61,944 nucleotides of DNA from Kurthia sibirica (GTDB lineage: Bacteria; Bacillota; Bacilli; Bacillales_A; Planococcaceae). The translations under genes and the position numbers were made by a program. Positions 46,171-56,915 of this stretch are shown piece after piece. The notes below the pieces were generated by a model that had not been told where the DNA came from, ran no database searches, and was given only the letters and a program-made list of their open reading frames with translations. The DNA is taken from the NCBI RefSeq assembly GCF_003143975.1, contig NZ_QFVR01000021.1, forward strand, positions 1-61,944. Direction: 5' to 3'. Position 1 is the stretch's first letter; each line of letters begins with the position of its first letter.

Positions 46171-46656
46171 GTGTCATTCGAAGAGCTTTATCAAAAATAT
46201 TTTCAAGAGATTTATTTCTATGTGAAATCACTCAGTAGAAATGAAAAAGTTGCAGAAGAGATTACACAAGAAACTTTTTTTAAGGCTTTTAAACATTTAG
46301 ATTCATTTGATGGCTCAAAAGATATTCGAGCATGGCTTTTTACAATAGCCAAAAATGCATATTACTCTTCCTATAAAAAAAGTAAAAGAGAAATTAGTGG
46401 AGAATTCCAATCGGAACCTATTGTAGAAACAATCTTTATGAATCAATTAGTAAACAGTGATGCTGCTTTTAAAGTTCACCAATTTATTCATGAGATGGAC
46501 GAACCCTATAAAGAGGTTTTTACACTTAGGGTTTTCGGGGAGCTTCCGTTTGAAAAAATTGGACTACTATTCGGAAAAAGCGCTAGTTGGGCTAGAGTAA
46601 CCTATTATCGAGCGAAGAAGAAAATAGCACAAAAAATGGAGGAGAATGATGGATGA
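46171..46656 (+). CDS. ECF-type RNA polymerase sigma factor
   Basis: 162 residues. Region 2 (ELYQKYFQEIYFYVKSLSRN, EEITQETFFKAFKHLDSF, IRAWLFTIAKNAYYSSYKK) and region 4 (EPYKEVFTLRVFGELPFEKIGLLFGKSASWARVTYYRAKKK) are clear, with no sigma 1.1, so it is an extracytoplasmic-function sigma. AAGGAGG sits 7 bases before the GTG at 46171. It overlaps the anti-sigma gene by four bases, so the two are coupled. Its regulon cannot be told from the window. Confidence 0.9.
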   Translation: MSFEELYQKYFQEIYFYVKSLSRNEKVAEEITQETFFKAFKHLDSFDGSKDIRAWLFTIAKNAYYSSYKKSKREISGEFQSEPIVETIFMNQLVNSDAAFKVHQFIHEMDEPYKEVFTLRVFGELPFEKIGLLFGKSASWARVTYYRAKKKIAQKMEENDG

Positions 46657-47279
46657 AGAATGTAGAATGTCCGATTATTCAAGACATACTGCCTTTGTAT
46701 GTCGATAAAATTACAAGTGTAGAAACAAATCAATTAGTGAAAACCCATTTACAAAGTTGTGATGCCTGTAAACAGGAGTACGAAGCAATGATGAATACGT
46801 TACATATTCCAAATGAAACAGCGATTGAAGGATTTCAAACTGTAAAAAAGGAAATGAAACGAAAAAAGCGTGCATTATTTCTTATCACATTAATAGCAAC
46901 TCTTTTTATTACACTAGGTGCCGTTTTTGCTGTTTTTGCATATCAAATTCCACTAAACTACGAAGATATTTCACTTGAAATCGAAAAAAATAATGATGAA
47001 TTTCTAGCAATTTATTCTGGCCCAGATATCATAGGTGTGAGAATTTCTGAACCAATCGAAGTAAATGTTGAAGGTGTAACGAAAAAAGTTATTTTAGTGT
47101 GCTATACGAAATCAGTAGGTTATAGCATAGTCAATGATGATTTAGACAACATCAATTTGAGAGTAGCTAAGGCAGACGGTATAGATGCGATTTACTATGG
47201 AGAATACAATCGTTCGAATGTTTCTTCTGAAACGGCAAAAAATGTCATTCAAAATGGTCATCTTATTTGGGAAGAATAA
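46653..47279 (+). CDS. Zinc-finger anti-sigma factor, transmembrane
   Basis: 208 residues. An N-terminal zf-HC2 domain with the zinc motif HLQSCDAC near residues 32-39 that binds the sigma factor, a single transmembrane helix at about 74-96 (ALFLITLIATLFITLGAVFAVFAY), and an external domain of about 110 residues that may sense a wall or membrane signal. It would hold the upstream sigma inactive until cut. PrsW-type cleavage is one possible route (inference). Confidence 0.85.
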   Translation: MKNVECPIIQDILPLYVDKITSVETNQLVKTHLQSCDACKQEYEAMMNTLHIPNETAIEGFQTVKKEMKRKKRALFLITLIATLFITLGAVFAVFAYQIPLNYEDISLEIEKNNDEFLAIYSGPDIIGVRISEPIEVNVEGVTKKVILVCYTKSVGYSIVNDDLDNINLRVAKADGIDAIYYGEYNRSNVSSETAKNVIQNGHLIWEE

Positions 47280-47315
47280 GCCCATTATAGATTTTATAAT
47301 TGAAAAACGAAGTTT

Positions 47316-47350
47316 AAAGTCCAACATTAAATTGACTAATGTTGGACTTT
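47316..47350 (+). terminator. Hairpin after the anti-sigma gene
   Basis: 14-bp stem (AAAGTCCAACATTA / TAATGTTGGACTTT) with a 7-base loop, followed by ATTCT. Probably the operon terminator. Confidence 0.75.
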
Positions 47351-47380
47351 ATTCTGATTGTAGAAAGAAGGAAATAAATT

Positions 47381-50230
47381 ATGAAAACATCCAGAGGACG
47401 CGAATTATTAACTGACAATCAACGAACTGAACTCATGCAAATCCCAACGGATGAGTGGATTTTAGGGACATACTATACGTTTTCAGAGCGGGATTTAGCC
47501 ATCATTTTAAAGCGAAGACGTGAGGACAATCGCTTAGGCTTTGCTGTGCAGCTGGCGGTTTTGCGCTTCCGGGTTGGTCTTATACGCATCTTAAAAGCAT
47601 TCCACATAGCGTTATCCAGTACATCGCTCAACAAATCAATGTCCCAGCAGCAGCCATTCATTCTTATGGGCAAAGGGAAAATACGTTATGGGATCACTTA
47701 AAGGAAATTCGCAAAGTGTACAGTTTTCAAGAATTCACAAGTAAGGAATATCGGCAGCTTTCCAAGCATTTGCTGTCTCTAGCCTTAGAGAACGGAGATT
47801 CGATGTATTTATTAAATGCATGCTTTGAATACTTACGCCAACAGAAAATCATTTTCCCTGCTTTAACAACGCTTGAACGGGTTGTATGGGAAACACGTAA
47901 CCGAGCTGAAGAAAAAATATTTAATCGGATTTATCATGCATTAACACCTACGCAAATAGAAAAATTAGAAACCTTGATTGTACCAGCGAGTGCAACCGAA
48001 TCGAATAAAACACCACTTGGCTGGCTAAAAGAGCCGATGGGGTTCCCTTCACCAGATACCTTTTTAAAAGTTATTGAACGGCTAGAATTTATACGAGATA
48101 TGGCGTTAAATGACCGTTCATTACATACGATTCATCGAAACCGGTTAAGCCAGCTCGCTCGACTTGGGACATGCTATGAGCCGTACGCATTTCGCAATTT
48201 TAAAGAAAACAAACGCTACGCCATTTTAGTTGTGTACTTGCTACAGCTGGCACAAGAATTAACCGATAAAGCCTTTGAAATTCATGACCGACAAATTTTA
48301 AGTTTATTATCAAAAGGACGCAAAGCTCAGGAAGAAATACAGCGGAAAAACGGAAAAAAATTGAATGAAAAAATTATTCATTTCACAAATATTGGACAGG
48401 CACTTATTAAGGCAAAACAAGAGAACCTGAATGTTTTTGATGTATTGGAATCCGTTTTAGAGTGGGACACATTTGTTACGTCCATTGAAGAAGCGAAGGA
48501 GCTTGCACGACCATCGGATTATGATTATTTAGATTTGCTACAAAAACGTTTTTACGCTCTTCGTAAATACACACCAACGCTGTTACGTGTACTTGATTTT
48601 CGTTCAACAAAAGCTAAGGATCCTTTACTAGAAGCTGTTGAGCTATTACGTGAGATGAACGATGCTGGGAAACGAAAAGTACCCATCGATGCACCCATCA
48701 ATTTTATTTCTACACGTTGGAAAAAGTATTTATATGAGGAAGACGGCTCCATTAATCGTCACTATTATGAAATGGCGGTTTTAACCGAATTACGTGAGCA
48801 TGTACGAGCTGGTGATATTTCCATTGAAGGCAGTAAACAATACCGTGATTTTGAGGGATATTTATTTACAGCAGAACAGTGGCAGGCCGACAAACAACAA
48901 ACGCGACTCGCTGTTCCCATTGCTTATGAAGAATACTTGCAAGAGCGAATGACAAGCTTAGAAGAACGGTTGAAATGGTTAACCACGAATTTAAAAGATT
49001 TAGATGGCGTTTCACTTGAAAAAGGACGCTTATCGTTAGCACGATTAGAAAAAGATATTCCCGCAGAGGCACAAGCGTATAGCGCAAGTTTATATAAGCT
49101 GTTACCACGTATCAAATTAACCGATCTCTTAATGGACGTTGCACATTTAACAGGCTTTCATGAGCAATTTACACATGCTTCATCAAATCGGAAACCCGAC
49201 AAAGAGGAAACGGTGTTACTCATGGCTGCTTTAATCGGCATGGGGACGAATATTGGTTTAAGTAAAATGGCTGATGCAACACCAGGTGTAACCTATAAAC
49301 AGTTAGCCAATGTCGCTCATTGGCGTATGCACGAAGATGCAATGAATCGCGCACAAGCGAACTTAGTGAATTATCAGCACCGGAAAAAGCACAACCATTT
49401 ATCGCTTTACAAGTGACCAGTTTTCATCGTATTACACTAAAATCATTCATACCAATTCAAGAGATGCGATTCATGTATTAGATGGTTTATTACATCATGA
49501 AACAGATTTAACGATTGAAGAGCATTACACTGATACAGCGAGCTATACCAATCAAATTTTTGGTTTAACGCACCTATTAGGCTTCAAGTTTGCCCCAAGA
49601 ATTCGAGATTTATCGGATGCCAAACTATTTACTTTTAAACAAACGAAAGAGTATCCCAAATTAAATGCGCTCTTACGTGGTCAAATAAACACAAAAATCA
49701 TTCAGGGAAATTACGAGGAATGCTTGCGTTTAGCACACTCTTTACGTGAAGGAACGGTGTCTGCCTCGCTCATCATGGGCAAGCTAGGCTCTTATGCAAG
49801 ACAAAATAGTTTAGCGACAGCTTTAAGAGAAATGGGACGGATTGAAAAAATGATTTTCATTTTAAACTATATTTCAGATGAGTCACTACGAAGAAAAATT
49901 CAAAAGGGCTTGAACAAAGGCGAGGCAATGAATGCACTAGCACGTGCAATTTTCTTTGGGAAACAAGGCGAACTGCGTGAACGAACAATGCAGCATCAAT
50001 TACAGCGTGCCAGCGCCTTAAATATCATTATTAACGCCATTAGCGTATGGAATACGATTTATTTAACAGAGGCACTCGAACACCAAAAGAGCCAAGGTCA
50101 TTTCAAAGAAGAACTATTACCTCATATTTCTCCACTCGGTTGGGAGCATATTAATTTCTTAGGTGAATACCACTTCAGATCAGAAAGTAGCCACAATCCA
50201 AAGGAACTTCGCCCATTACGAATTCCTTAA
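47381..50230 (+). pseudogene. Tn3-family transposase TnpA, frameshifted and internally deleted
   Basis: The N-terminus (LTDNQRTELMQIPTDEWILGTYYTFSERD) leaves the frame near 47567, where one base seems lost after RF; the body reads on from 47716 (YSFQEFTSKEYRQLSKHLLS) to 49416. Near 49400 a deletion removes the catalytic WGDGTTSSSDGQ-type region, and the rest continues out of frame as DQFSSYYTKIIHTNSRDAIH, VLDGLLHHETDLTIEEHYTD to RPLRIP at 50230. A normal TnpA is about 970-990 residues. Not functional. It ends next to a Tn3 inverted repeat. Confidence 0.9.
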
Positions 50231-50265
50231 CGTTGTTAAAATAGGCGTTTCCGTCAGAAAAAATC

Positions 50266-50304
50266 CCTTAACGTTGTAAATCCGCATTTTTCTGACGGGA
50301 CCCC
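50266..50304. repeat. Tn3-family terminal inverted repeat
   Basis: Read on the reverse strand it begins GGGGTCCCGTCAGAAAAATG and continues CGGATTTACAACGTTAAG, the 38-bp end of Tn3-type elements. It follows tnpA by 36 bases, the usual arrangement. A degenerate partial copy lies at 50226-50265. I found no matching left end upstream of 47381. Confidence 0.85.
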
Positions 50305-50508
50305 TATAAGGGTATAATTACCACAAGTTCAGATAAAAAGCTAAATTAAAACAAACGTTTTAAATCCTACAAATTCAAAGAAAATCATACATTTATTATA
50401 CTTATATTTTTATTATTTTCATTGTGTATAAAGTATCAAATTTGTTTTTTTGTAAAAAATAGGATATATTTGGTTCGTTAAAAATATAAAATAAACGAGG
50501 TGATAAAA
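50305..50508. promoter_or_regulatory. Region upstream of the cas operon
   Basis: About 200 bases of AT-rich sequence between the Tn3 end and cas6, with no gene. It must hold the cas promoter; TTGTTT (about 50441) with TATATT (about 50464) is one weak candidate. Nothing else is recognised. Confidence 0.35.
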
Positions 50509-51234
50509 ATGAGGATTGTTATACAACTAAATATAAAAAATATACCACAGCAATATCGAATGGTTTTGTTGGCATTTGTTAAAGAAATGATTCGTAAAGG
50601 CGATGAAGTGGTTTATGAGGAATTATATGGAGGAGAGAAAAAACCAAAGGCATTAACATATAGTATGTATATGAAAAATTTCAAACTAGAAAATGGTATG
50701 TATGAAATGGACGGTGCTACATTCATTTTTTCTACATCGGATGCTACTATCGGTGTAGCATTTATTAATGGGATTACATCTACAAAGACATTTAAGCATA
50801 AGGGTAATGTTTTTAATATTCAATCTATATCACTAGCTAATGAAGCTAATATTCAATCTTCTGAGGTGAAATTTAAAATTTTAAATGCGCTCCTTATTGA
50901 AAATTCAGAAGGTAAACCATTATTAATTGAAGATCATGATTTCGAAAAAGAATTAAATTATATTATAAATCAAAAATTTCAGTATTTATATGGTCGAAAC
51001 CTTCATAGTAATATTCAAATTATAGATTCTCAATTGAAAAAAATCGTTGTTCAAGAAACGAATCGTCACGCAGATGGAAGGAATTTATATTATACGGGTC
51101 AAAAAGGTACCTTTACGCTACGTGGTCATGTAGAAGATTTAAAGTTAATTTATAAAGATGGAATTGGTTTAAGAAGTTCAAGTGGATGGGGGACATTGGA
51201 ATATGTGAATGAGAGGAGGAGAGTGCATGAATAA
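50509..51234 (+). CDS. cas6: CRISPR pre-crRNA endonuclease Cas6
   Basis: 241 residues, two ferredoxin-like folds, ending with the Gly-rich loop GIGLRSSSGWGTLEY near the C-terminus that marks Cas6. It cuts the repeat RNA to release crRNAs with an 8-base repeat handle. The ATG at 50509 has GAGGTG before it. First gene of the operon; its end overlaps cas8 by 8 bases. Confidence 0.9.
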   Translation: MRIVIQLNIKNIPQQYRMVLLAFVKEMIRKGDEVVYEELYGGEKKPKALTYSMYMKNFKLENGMYEMDGATFIFSTSDATIGVAFINGITSTKTFKHKGNVFNIQSISLANEANIQSSEVKFKILNALLIENSEGKPLLIEDHDFEKELNYIINQKFQYLYGRNLHSNIQIIDSQLKKIVVQETNRHADGRNLYYTGQKGTFTLRGHVEDLKLIYKDGIGLRSSSGWGTLEYVNERRRVHE

Positions 51235-53014
51235 AATAATTCAAATCAATGATTGGTTATTTAATATGGGAGCCACAGCTTTATTGCGATTAGATAAATC
51301 TAATTCAATAAAAGTAGATGCGAATCGATTAGAAGTACCAATTGAATGGATAGAAGGTTTACCAGAACGACTATTTACTTATTTAATTCAGAAGTATTCT
51401 CGCGGAGAAAACACAGTGAATTGGCTAGTTAAAATGAAGGATTATGCAAAAAGTAATAGCAATGAAGAATCAAAGAAAGAACAAGAGAGATACAAAGATG
51501 CGACTAAACGATTTCTGTCAACTGTTAAAGAGAGTATGCAGAAAGTAATAAAGTATTTTCCAGATGAAATAGATATTACTGAAAATTTAGAGAAAAAGTG
51601 TGAACTCGCAGTTGAAATGAAAGACTTTGAAGAACTAGTTAAGACAATAGATGAAATAAAATTAATTTTATTAAGAAGTGATATTAATGAAAAACTCACA
51701 TTGAATTATGTAAAAGCAATGATTTTGGCACCAGCGTCAGGCCAAGTGTCCTTTCTGAATGTTACTAAAAATAAGATGACAAGAGAAGAACAGCAGAATT
51801 TATTTTTTAGAGATTTTATTGAACCTATAATTCTAGAGAATACGTTGCGAAATTTATTAAAAGAAGCAAATCAAGAAGAACTCCAGTCTTTTTTACATCA
51901 AAGTGAATATCTAATCGCAAAAGAGTGGAGAAAGGAACATAAGAAAGTAAAAGAAGTTGAAATTAGTTGGTTTGAAAGGTATCCCAAGTGTGCCGCCCTT
52001 GGTAATGAATGGGGAACATTACCTTATGAAGAAAAAATGTTTATGCCTCTCGGATCTACTAGTTTAAATGATCGTTGGGATGGGCAAGAAAGCAATATTC
52101 AAATGATTAGTCCACTTGCGCGATTACTGTTATTTTTATCTCCTTTAGGATGTGTGAACTATAAAAAGAAAATGCATAATACAATGGATGAAAATGTTTT
52201 TGCTTTTCTTCATATAGAGGGAGATTGTTTAGAAACATTAGAACGAAATAATAGTTTTTCTTCTATCATTAAAGCAGAAAATTCATTGGTAGATGCTTTA
52301 CAAGGAACGCATAAAAAACAGTTAAAGGTTGAAGATGAAAAGCGTATGGCGACAGTTCTAGTGGAGTGGTGTACAGAAAGTAAAGTGAAAAAAACATTAT
52401 TAGAATATCGTTGGATTGAAGAAAAATTTTATCTATACGTATTAAATGAGGATTATATTTCGAAAATTTTTCCTTCTAGCTTTAGAGAACAACTGATTCA
52501 GCAACATTTACGAAATTATGATACAAAGATGATTCTTCAAAATGAATTATATGAACAGTTACGTAAGGGGAATTTACGCAATACATTCAGTGTGAAACAA
52601 GGATTGATTATAAGAGAATTAATGATGGGAGGAAAGAATATGTCTACAGAAAAAGGAAAGAATTTAACGGATCAGATGTATAATACAGGATTTTCATTAA
52701 GAAAAGCATTAACTGGAGATGGATCAACTGAACAAGTTACTGAACAATATAAAGCTCCAATCAGTAAAAAATTAGATTCAACAATATATCGGATTTTAAA
52801 TGCGGCAAAATCAGGGAATCGTAAACTCTTTTTTGAATTGGTTATTCGATTAAATATCTTAGCTGGAAGAAAAGTAAGTAAAGAATTCACGCAATGCTTA
52901 GATAGTACCATTGTAAATGATGCGAAATTTTCGACAATTTCATTAGCTTTTGTTGCAGGATTAATGGGTGTAAATTCAAATAAGGGGGAGAAAGAAAATG
53001 GGGAAAACAATTAG
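51227..53014 (+). CDS. cas8b1: Type I-B Cascade large subunit Cas8b1 (Cst1)
   Basis: 595 residues. The N-terminus INDWLFNMGATALLRL is typical of Cst1/Cas8a1-type proteins and the C-terminal part (QMYNTGFSLRKALTGDG, IYRILNAAKSGNRKLFFELV) resembles the helical small-subunit-like end. It recognises the PAM and joins Cas3 to Cascade. The ATG at 51227 follows GAGGAGG. It overlaps cas7 by 17 bases. Confidence 0.87.
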   Translation: MNKIIQINDWLFNMGATALLRLDKSNSIKVDANRLEVPIEWIEGLPERLFTYLIQKYSRGENTVNWLVKMKDYAKSNSNEESKKEQERYKDATKRFLSTVKESMQKVIKYFPDEIDITENLEKKCELAVEMKDFEELVKTIDEIKLILLRSDINEKLTLNYVKAMILAPASGQVSFLNVTKNKMTREEQQNLFFRDFIEPIILENTLRNLLKEANQEELQSFLHQSEYLIAKEWRKEHKKVKEVEISWFERYPKCAALGNEWGTLPYEEKMFMPLGSTSLNDRWDGQESNIQMISPLARLLLFLSPLGCVNYKKKMHNTMDENVFAFLHIEGDCLETLERNNSFSSIIKAENSLVDALQGTHKKQLKVEDEKRMATVLVEWCTESKVKKTLLEYRWIEEKFYLYVLNEDYISKIFPSSFREQLIQQHLRNYDTKMILQNELYEQLRKGNLRNTFSVKQGLIIRELMMGGKNMSTEKGKNLTDQMYNTGFSLRKALTGDGSTEQVTEQYKAPISKKLDSTIYRILNAAKSGNRKLFFELVIRLNILAGRKVSKEFTQCLDSTIVNDAKFSTISLAFVAGLMGVNSNKGEKENGENN

Positions 53015-53900
53015 TTTAACAATCGTAACAGAGGCGAGTCCATTAAATTATGGAGAAGGTTTTGGTAATGTCTCGGAGTTGAAAAAAGTGAATCGAGGCG
53101 ATGGAAATACATATCCAGTCGCATCTCGACAAGCTTTACGTTTTGATGTAGTACGATTAGGCAATGAACTTTTTGGCTGGAATCGTGATACAGTTTCTAA
53201 GACAAAGGGAACAGTCCAGTTCAAAGATGAAGTGACAATTGAAGATTCTGTAGAAATGGATTTGTTCGGTTATTTAAAGACAGGTAAAAAATCTTTGAAA
53301 CGCGCAGCGGTAGCTCGTTTAAGCCATGCAATTGCTTTAGAACCGTATACAGGAGATTTTGAATTTTTAACAAATATGGGATTAGCCGAACGTATAGGTG
53401 AAACTGCAAATTTGGCAAATATTGAAAATCATATTAGTTATTACACATATACAATAACTATCGATTTATCAAAAGTAGGTATTGATGTAAATAATGAAGT
53501 GGAATTGGAAGCAAAAGCAAAATATGAACGTGTATCTCAATTACTTGATATTATCAAGCTTTTATCACGTCATATTCGCGGTCGTCAAGAAAATCTAACA
53601 CCAAAATTTGTGATTGGTGGTCTATACCCGATGGCTAATCCATTTTTCCAAGGACATATTAAATTAGTTGGAACAAATTTAGAAACAGCTGCATTAAAAG
53701 AAACAATGAAACTAACATTTGGTGGAAAAGCGGTTGGAGATTTTACACGCATGGGCTTAACATCAGGCACATTTGCAAACGATGTGGAACTACGTGAAGA
53801 GTTTGATGAGAAAGTACAATCTGTTGAAGAATTTTTCGTAGAAACAGCGAAGCAAGTGGCATCGTATTATGGAGTTTTAGATGAAATTACTGAAAATTAA
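52998..53900 (+). CDS. cas7: Cascade backbone protein Cas7 (Cst2/DevR type)
   Basis: 300 residues. Starts SLTIVTEASPLNYGEG and has PVASRQALRFDVVRLG and the RHIRGRQENLTPKFVIGGLYP region typical of the Cst2/DevR group. Several copies coat the crRNA in Cascade. GGGGGAG lies before the ATG inside cas8. It overlaps cas5 by 20 bases. Confidence 0.92.
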   Translation: MGKTISLTIVTEASPLNYGEGFGNVSELKKVNRGDGNTYPVASRQALRFDVVRLGNELFGWNRDTVSKTKGTVQFKDEVTIEDSVEMDLFGYLKTGKKSLKRAAVARLSHAIALEPYTGDFEFLTNMGLAERIGETANLANIENHISYYTYTITIDLSKVGIDVNNEVELEAKAKYERVSQLLDIIKLLSRHIRGRQENLTPKFVIGGLYPMANPFFQGHIKLVGTNLETAALKETMKLTFGGKAVGDFTRMGLTSGTFANDVELREEFDEKVQSVEEFFVETAKQVASYYGVLDEITEN

Positions 53901-54588
53901 AATATTTCAAGAAACAGCATGTTATTTAAAGCCATTTGCATTCAAAGTAGGAGAAACGTATCCACTTGTGCCTTTTTCTACGATTAAAGGAATGCTACAT
54001 GCTGTTTTACATGCAAAAGAATACATTCCTATGAAGATTTCCATTCAAGGACAGTATGAGAGCATTTTTATTGATTATCAAAAAAAGTATATGTATAAAA
54101 AACGTGAAGTTCCTGCATTGCTGATTACGAGCGGTTTAAAGGAAAGCGTTGAATTTGATAAAAATTTAGTAACAACAATGCCAATGTATCAACATTTATT
54201 ATTTAATGTGGAACATGTTATTCATGTGGAGGCAGAAGAAGCAATATTAGAACAACTTCATCATAATTTACATCATCTTGACACAACATTAAGTTTAGGG
54301 CGTTGGGAAGACCTTGTAAGGATAGATGAAGTTGAATTCACAGAAATTTCTAAAGGTAAAGTGAATGCTACACGATTTACTCAATATATTCCTATCGAAC
54401 AAAAAGAAGATTATGAATTAGGATTGAATAATCCGTTTTATCGCTTGCCTCGAAAATATGAAATTGTGAGAGGTAGACGGGAATGGGATTATATTGAAAC
54501 GATGTTAATTCCAAAAGGTACAGAAATTGAAGACGAAAAGACAGTATTTGATGATGAAGGGCTACCCATTTTTCTCTTGGAGGGATGA
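53881..54588 (+). CDS. cas5: Cascade protein Cas5 (Cst5/Cas5t type)
   Basis: 235 residues with the RAMP fold; N-terminal LKIKIFQETACYLKPFAFKVGETYPLVPFSTIKGML matches the Cas5t group. It caps the 5' handle of the crRNA. Translationally coupled to cas7 upstream and cas3 downstream. Confidence 0.9.
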   Translation: MKLLKIKIFQETACYLKPFAFKVGETYPLVPFSTIKGMLHAVLHAKEYIPMKISIQGQYESIFIDYQKKYMYKKREVPALLITSGLKESVEFDKNLVTTMPMYQHLLFNVEHVIHVEAEEAILEQLHHNLHHLDTTLSLGRWEDLVRIDEVEFTEISKGKVNATRFTQYIPIEQKEDYELGLNNPFYRLPRKYEIVRGRREWDYIETMLIPKGTEIEDEKTVFDDEGLPIFLLEG

Positions 54589-54590
54589 CG

Positions 54591-56903
54591 ATGTTTTATG
54601 CTAAATCAAAGCCGGAAGTGTTATCGATTGTTGAACATACAGAGGACGTTGTTCAAGCAATCCAAGTATTAAAAGATGTGACATCAAATTTTTTACCGTT
54701 GAATGAAAAAGACTGGGAGTTGCTGAAGTTAGCAGCTCTTTTTCATGATACAGGAAAATATAGTGAGGGGTTTCAAAATCGTATTAGTCAATCAATAGAT
54801 AAAGCAAAGAGAAAACCAGATGGGCTGATTAATTACCCTCATAATTATTTATCGCTGTTATTTATTCCTTTTGATAAACTACGTGCTGATGGATATACAA
54901 AGAAAGACTTAATTTTATTAGCACTTGCTGTTGGTTTTCATCACGAAAGAGAAAAATTACCAAATAAGAGCAATATAATGGCTGTCTATAAAAAACAAAT
55001 CTATCCTAATTATGAAGAAATAAAGAAAGATTTCTCAAATCTATTGAGTGAAAAACCTAATGAGTCAATGGTGACTCACTTAGAAAAAAGAACGCTAATT
55101 TATAGACAGTTAAATTCTGAGCTGAAAAAGAAATATACATTAATCAAAGGCTTACTTCAAAGAGCTGATCGCTCAGCCTCGGCTAAATTACGACATGAAA
55201 ATATTAAAGAATTTGTTGAAAAAGCTGTCGATTCAAATGTAGGATACCAAACAGAACAATTTTTAAAAAAGAATTTTACAAATTTAAGACCGTTGCAACA
55301 GTTGGCATTAGATAATCAACGGAAGAATATTGTATTAATTGCGCAGACAGGTAGTGGGAAAACGGAAGCTTCACTTTTATGGATAGGTCAACGAAAAGGA
55401 TTTATCACCTTACCATTACGTGTTAGTTTGAATGCTATGTATGATCGAATAATTGATACAAATGGAATTAATTATTCGCATGTTGGTTTACTACATTCCT
55501 CTGCGATTGATCATTTAATGTTGCAAAAGAAAGATGAAAATGACAAAACATCATTTGAAGAAACATTATTACAAATTGGTCATACACAAAGGTTAGCTGA
55601 AAAACTAACTTTTTCTACGATTGATCAGTTATTTAAGTTTCCGCTTTTATATAGAGGATTTGAAATCGAATTATCTACATTAGCATACTCAAAGGTAGTT
55701 ATTGATGAAATTCAAGCATATGACCCCAAAATTGTTGCGATTTTATTACAAGGTTTAAAGATGATTGATGATATAGGTGGAAGCTGGATGATTATGACAG
55801 CAACTTTACCAGCTATTTTTATAGAAGAATTAAATAGACTAGGATTGCTTACTGAAAATACACTTCAACAAACGTTGCTTTTAGCAGATGATCGTTCTGA
55901 AGATGTAGAGGTGCCAAGAAGGCATCGAATCTCACTTGAGAAGAAGACATTAAATGCATTAACAGAAGATATGATTGAAAAAAGTAAGGATTCTAAAGTT
56001 TTGGTTGTCGTAAATACTGTAAAACAAGCACTTAGTTTATACGATAGTTTAAAAAGCATAATGGGTGAATCTGTGAATTTATTACATTCACAATTTATTC
56101 CATTACATCGTGGGAAAAAGGAAACTGAAATACTGAAATTTGCTCAATTAACTAACGAAGACAATGGTCTATGGATTTGCACTCAGATTGTAGAAGCTTC
56201 ATTGGATGTGGATTTTGATTACTTATATACAGAAGCTGCGACACCAGATGCATTATTTCAACGTTTTGGCAGATGTAATCGCAAAGGAAAGAGGTTTGAT
56301 GGAGGGACACCAAATAGTCCAAATATTTTTATAGTAACAGATTTAGACGGTATTAGTGGAATGGATACGGTTTATGAAAAAAAAATTGTAGAAAATGGTT
56401 TGCGTTTATTAAAAGCTCTAAGAGGTTCATTAATAGATGAAGAACAAAAAATAAGAATTGTACATGAAGTGTTTAGTAGAGAATTTTTAGCAGGTACAGA
56501 TTATTTGAAAGTATTTGAAGAAACAATTAAAGATTTAAAAGAATTGCCACCTTTTGAACTTGATTCAGCAGGAGCACAACATGTATTACGAGATATTAAA
56601 TCTGTTCCTTTAGTTGCAGGTCAAGAAAACTATGAAAAGGTACTTATCTTAATTGAGAAATATGAAGAAGAAAAACGAAAAAAAAATTATGCAGTTTTAA
56701 AACAATTAAATATAGAAATACAGCAGTATCTATTATCTGTAAATCAGTACAGATTAAACTATCAGCAAGAGAAGGAACAGTTTAAATTGAGTAAATTTTC
56801 ACAAATTGATTTTAGTTATGTTTATTTCTCTACAGACGTATTTTATACAGAAGAAAGAGGATTAGATTTAAAGTTAGATGAAAATATAAGTAATATTTTT
56901 TAA
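54591..56903 (+). CDS. cas3: CRISPR nuclease-helicase Cas3
   Basis: 770 residues. HD nuclease domain first (H52-D53 in LFHDTGKYSEG, with a further HHER near residue 120), then superfamily 2 helicase: Walker A QTGSGKTEAS near 251, DEAD-box-like VIDEIQAY near 370, MTATLP and the motif VI sequence QRFGRCNRKG. It unwinds and degrades DNA marked by Cascade. GGAGGG sits 7 bases before the ATG at 54591; an ATG at 54585 is too close. Confidence 0.95.
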   Translation: MFYAKSKPEVLSIVEHTEDVVQAIQVLKDVTSNFLPLNEKDWELLKLAALFHDTGKYSEGFQNRISQSIDKAKRKPDGLINYPHNYLSLLFIPFDKLRADGYTKKDLILLALAVGFHHEREKLPNKSNIMAVYKKQIYPNYEEIKKDFSNLLSEKPNESMVTHLEKRTLIYRQLNSELKKKYTLIKGLLQRADRSASAKLRHENIKEFVEKAVDSNVGYQTEQFLKKNFTNLRPLQQLALDNQRKNIVLIAQTGSGKTEASLLWIGQRKGFITLPLRVSLNAMYDRIIDTNGINYSHVGLLHSSAIDHLMLQKKDENDKTSFEETLLQIGHTQRLAEKLTFSTIDQLFKFPLLYRGFEIELSTLAYSKVVIDEIQAYDPKIVAILLQGLKMIDDIGGSWMIMTATLPAIFIEELNRLGLLTENTLQQTLLLADDRSEDVEVPRRHRISLEKKTLNALTEDMIEKSKDSKVLVVVNTVKQALSLYDSLKSIMGESVNLLHSQFIPLHRGKKETEILKFAQLTNEDNGLWICTQIVEASLDVDFDYLYTEAATPDALFQRFGRCNRKGKRFDGGTPNSPNIFIVTDLDGISGMDTVYEKKIVENGLRLLKALRGSLIDEEQKIRIVHEVFSREFLAGTDYLKVFEETIKDLKELPPFELDSAGAQHVLRDIKSVPLVAGQENYEKVLILIEKYEEEKRKKNYAVLKQLNIEIQQYLLSVNQYRLNYQQEKEQFKLSKFSQIDFSYVYFSTDVFYTEERGLDLKLDENISNIF

Positions 56904-56915
56904 GGAGTGACAATA

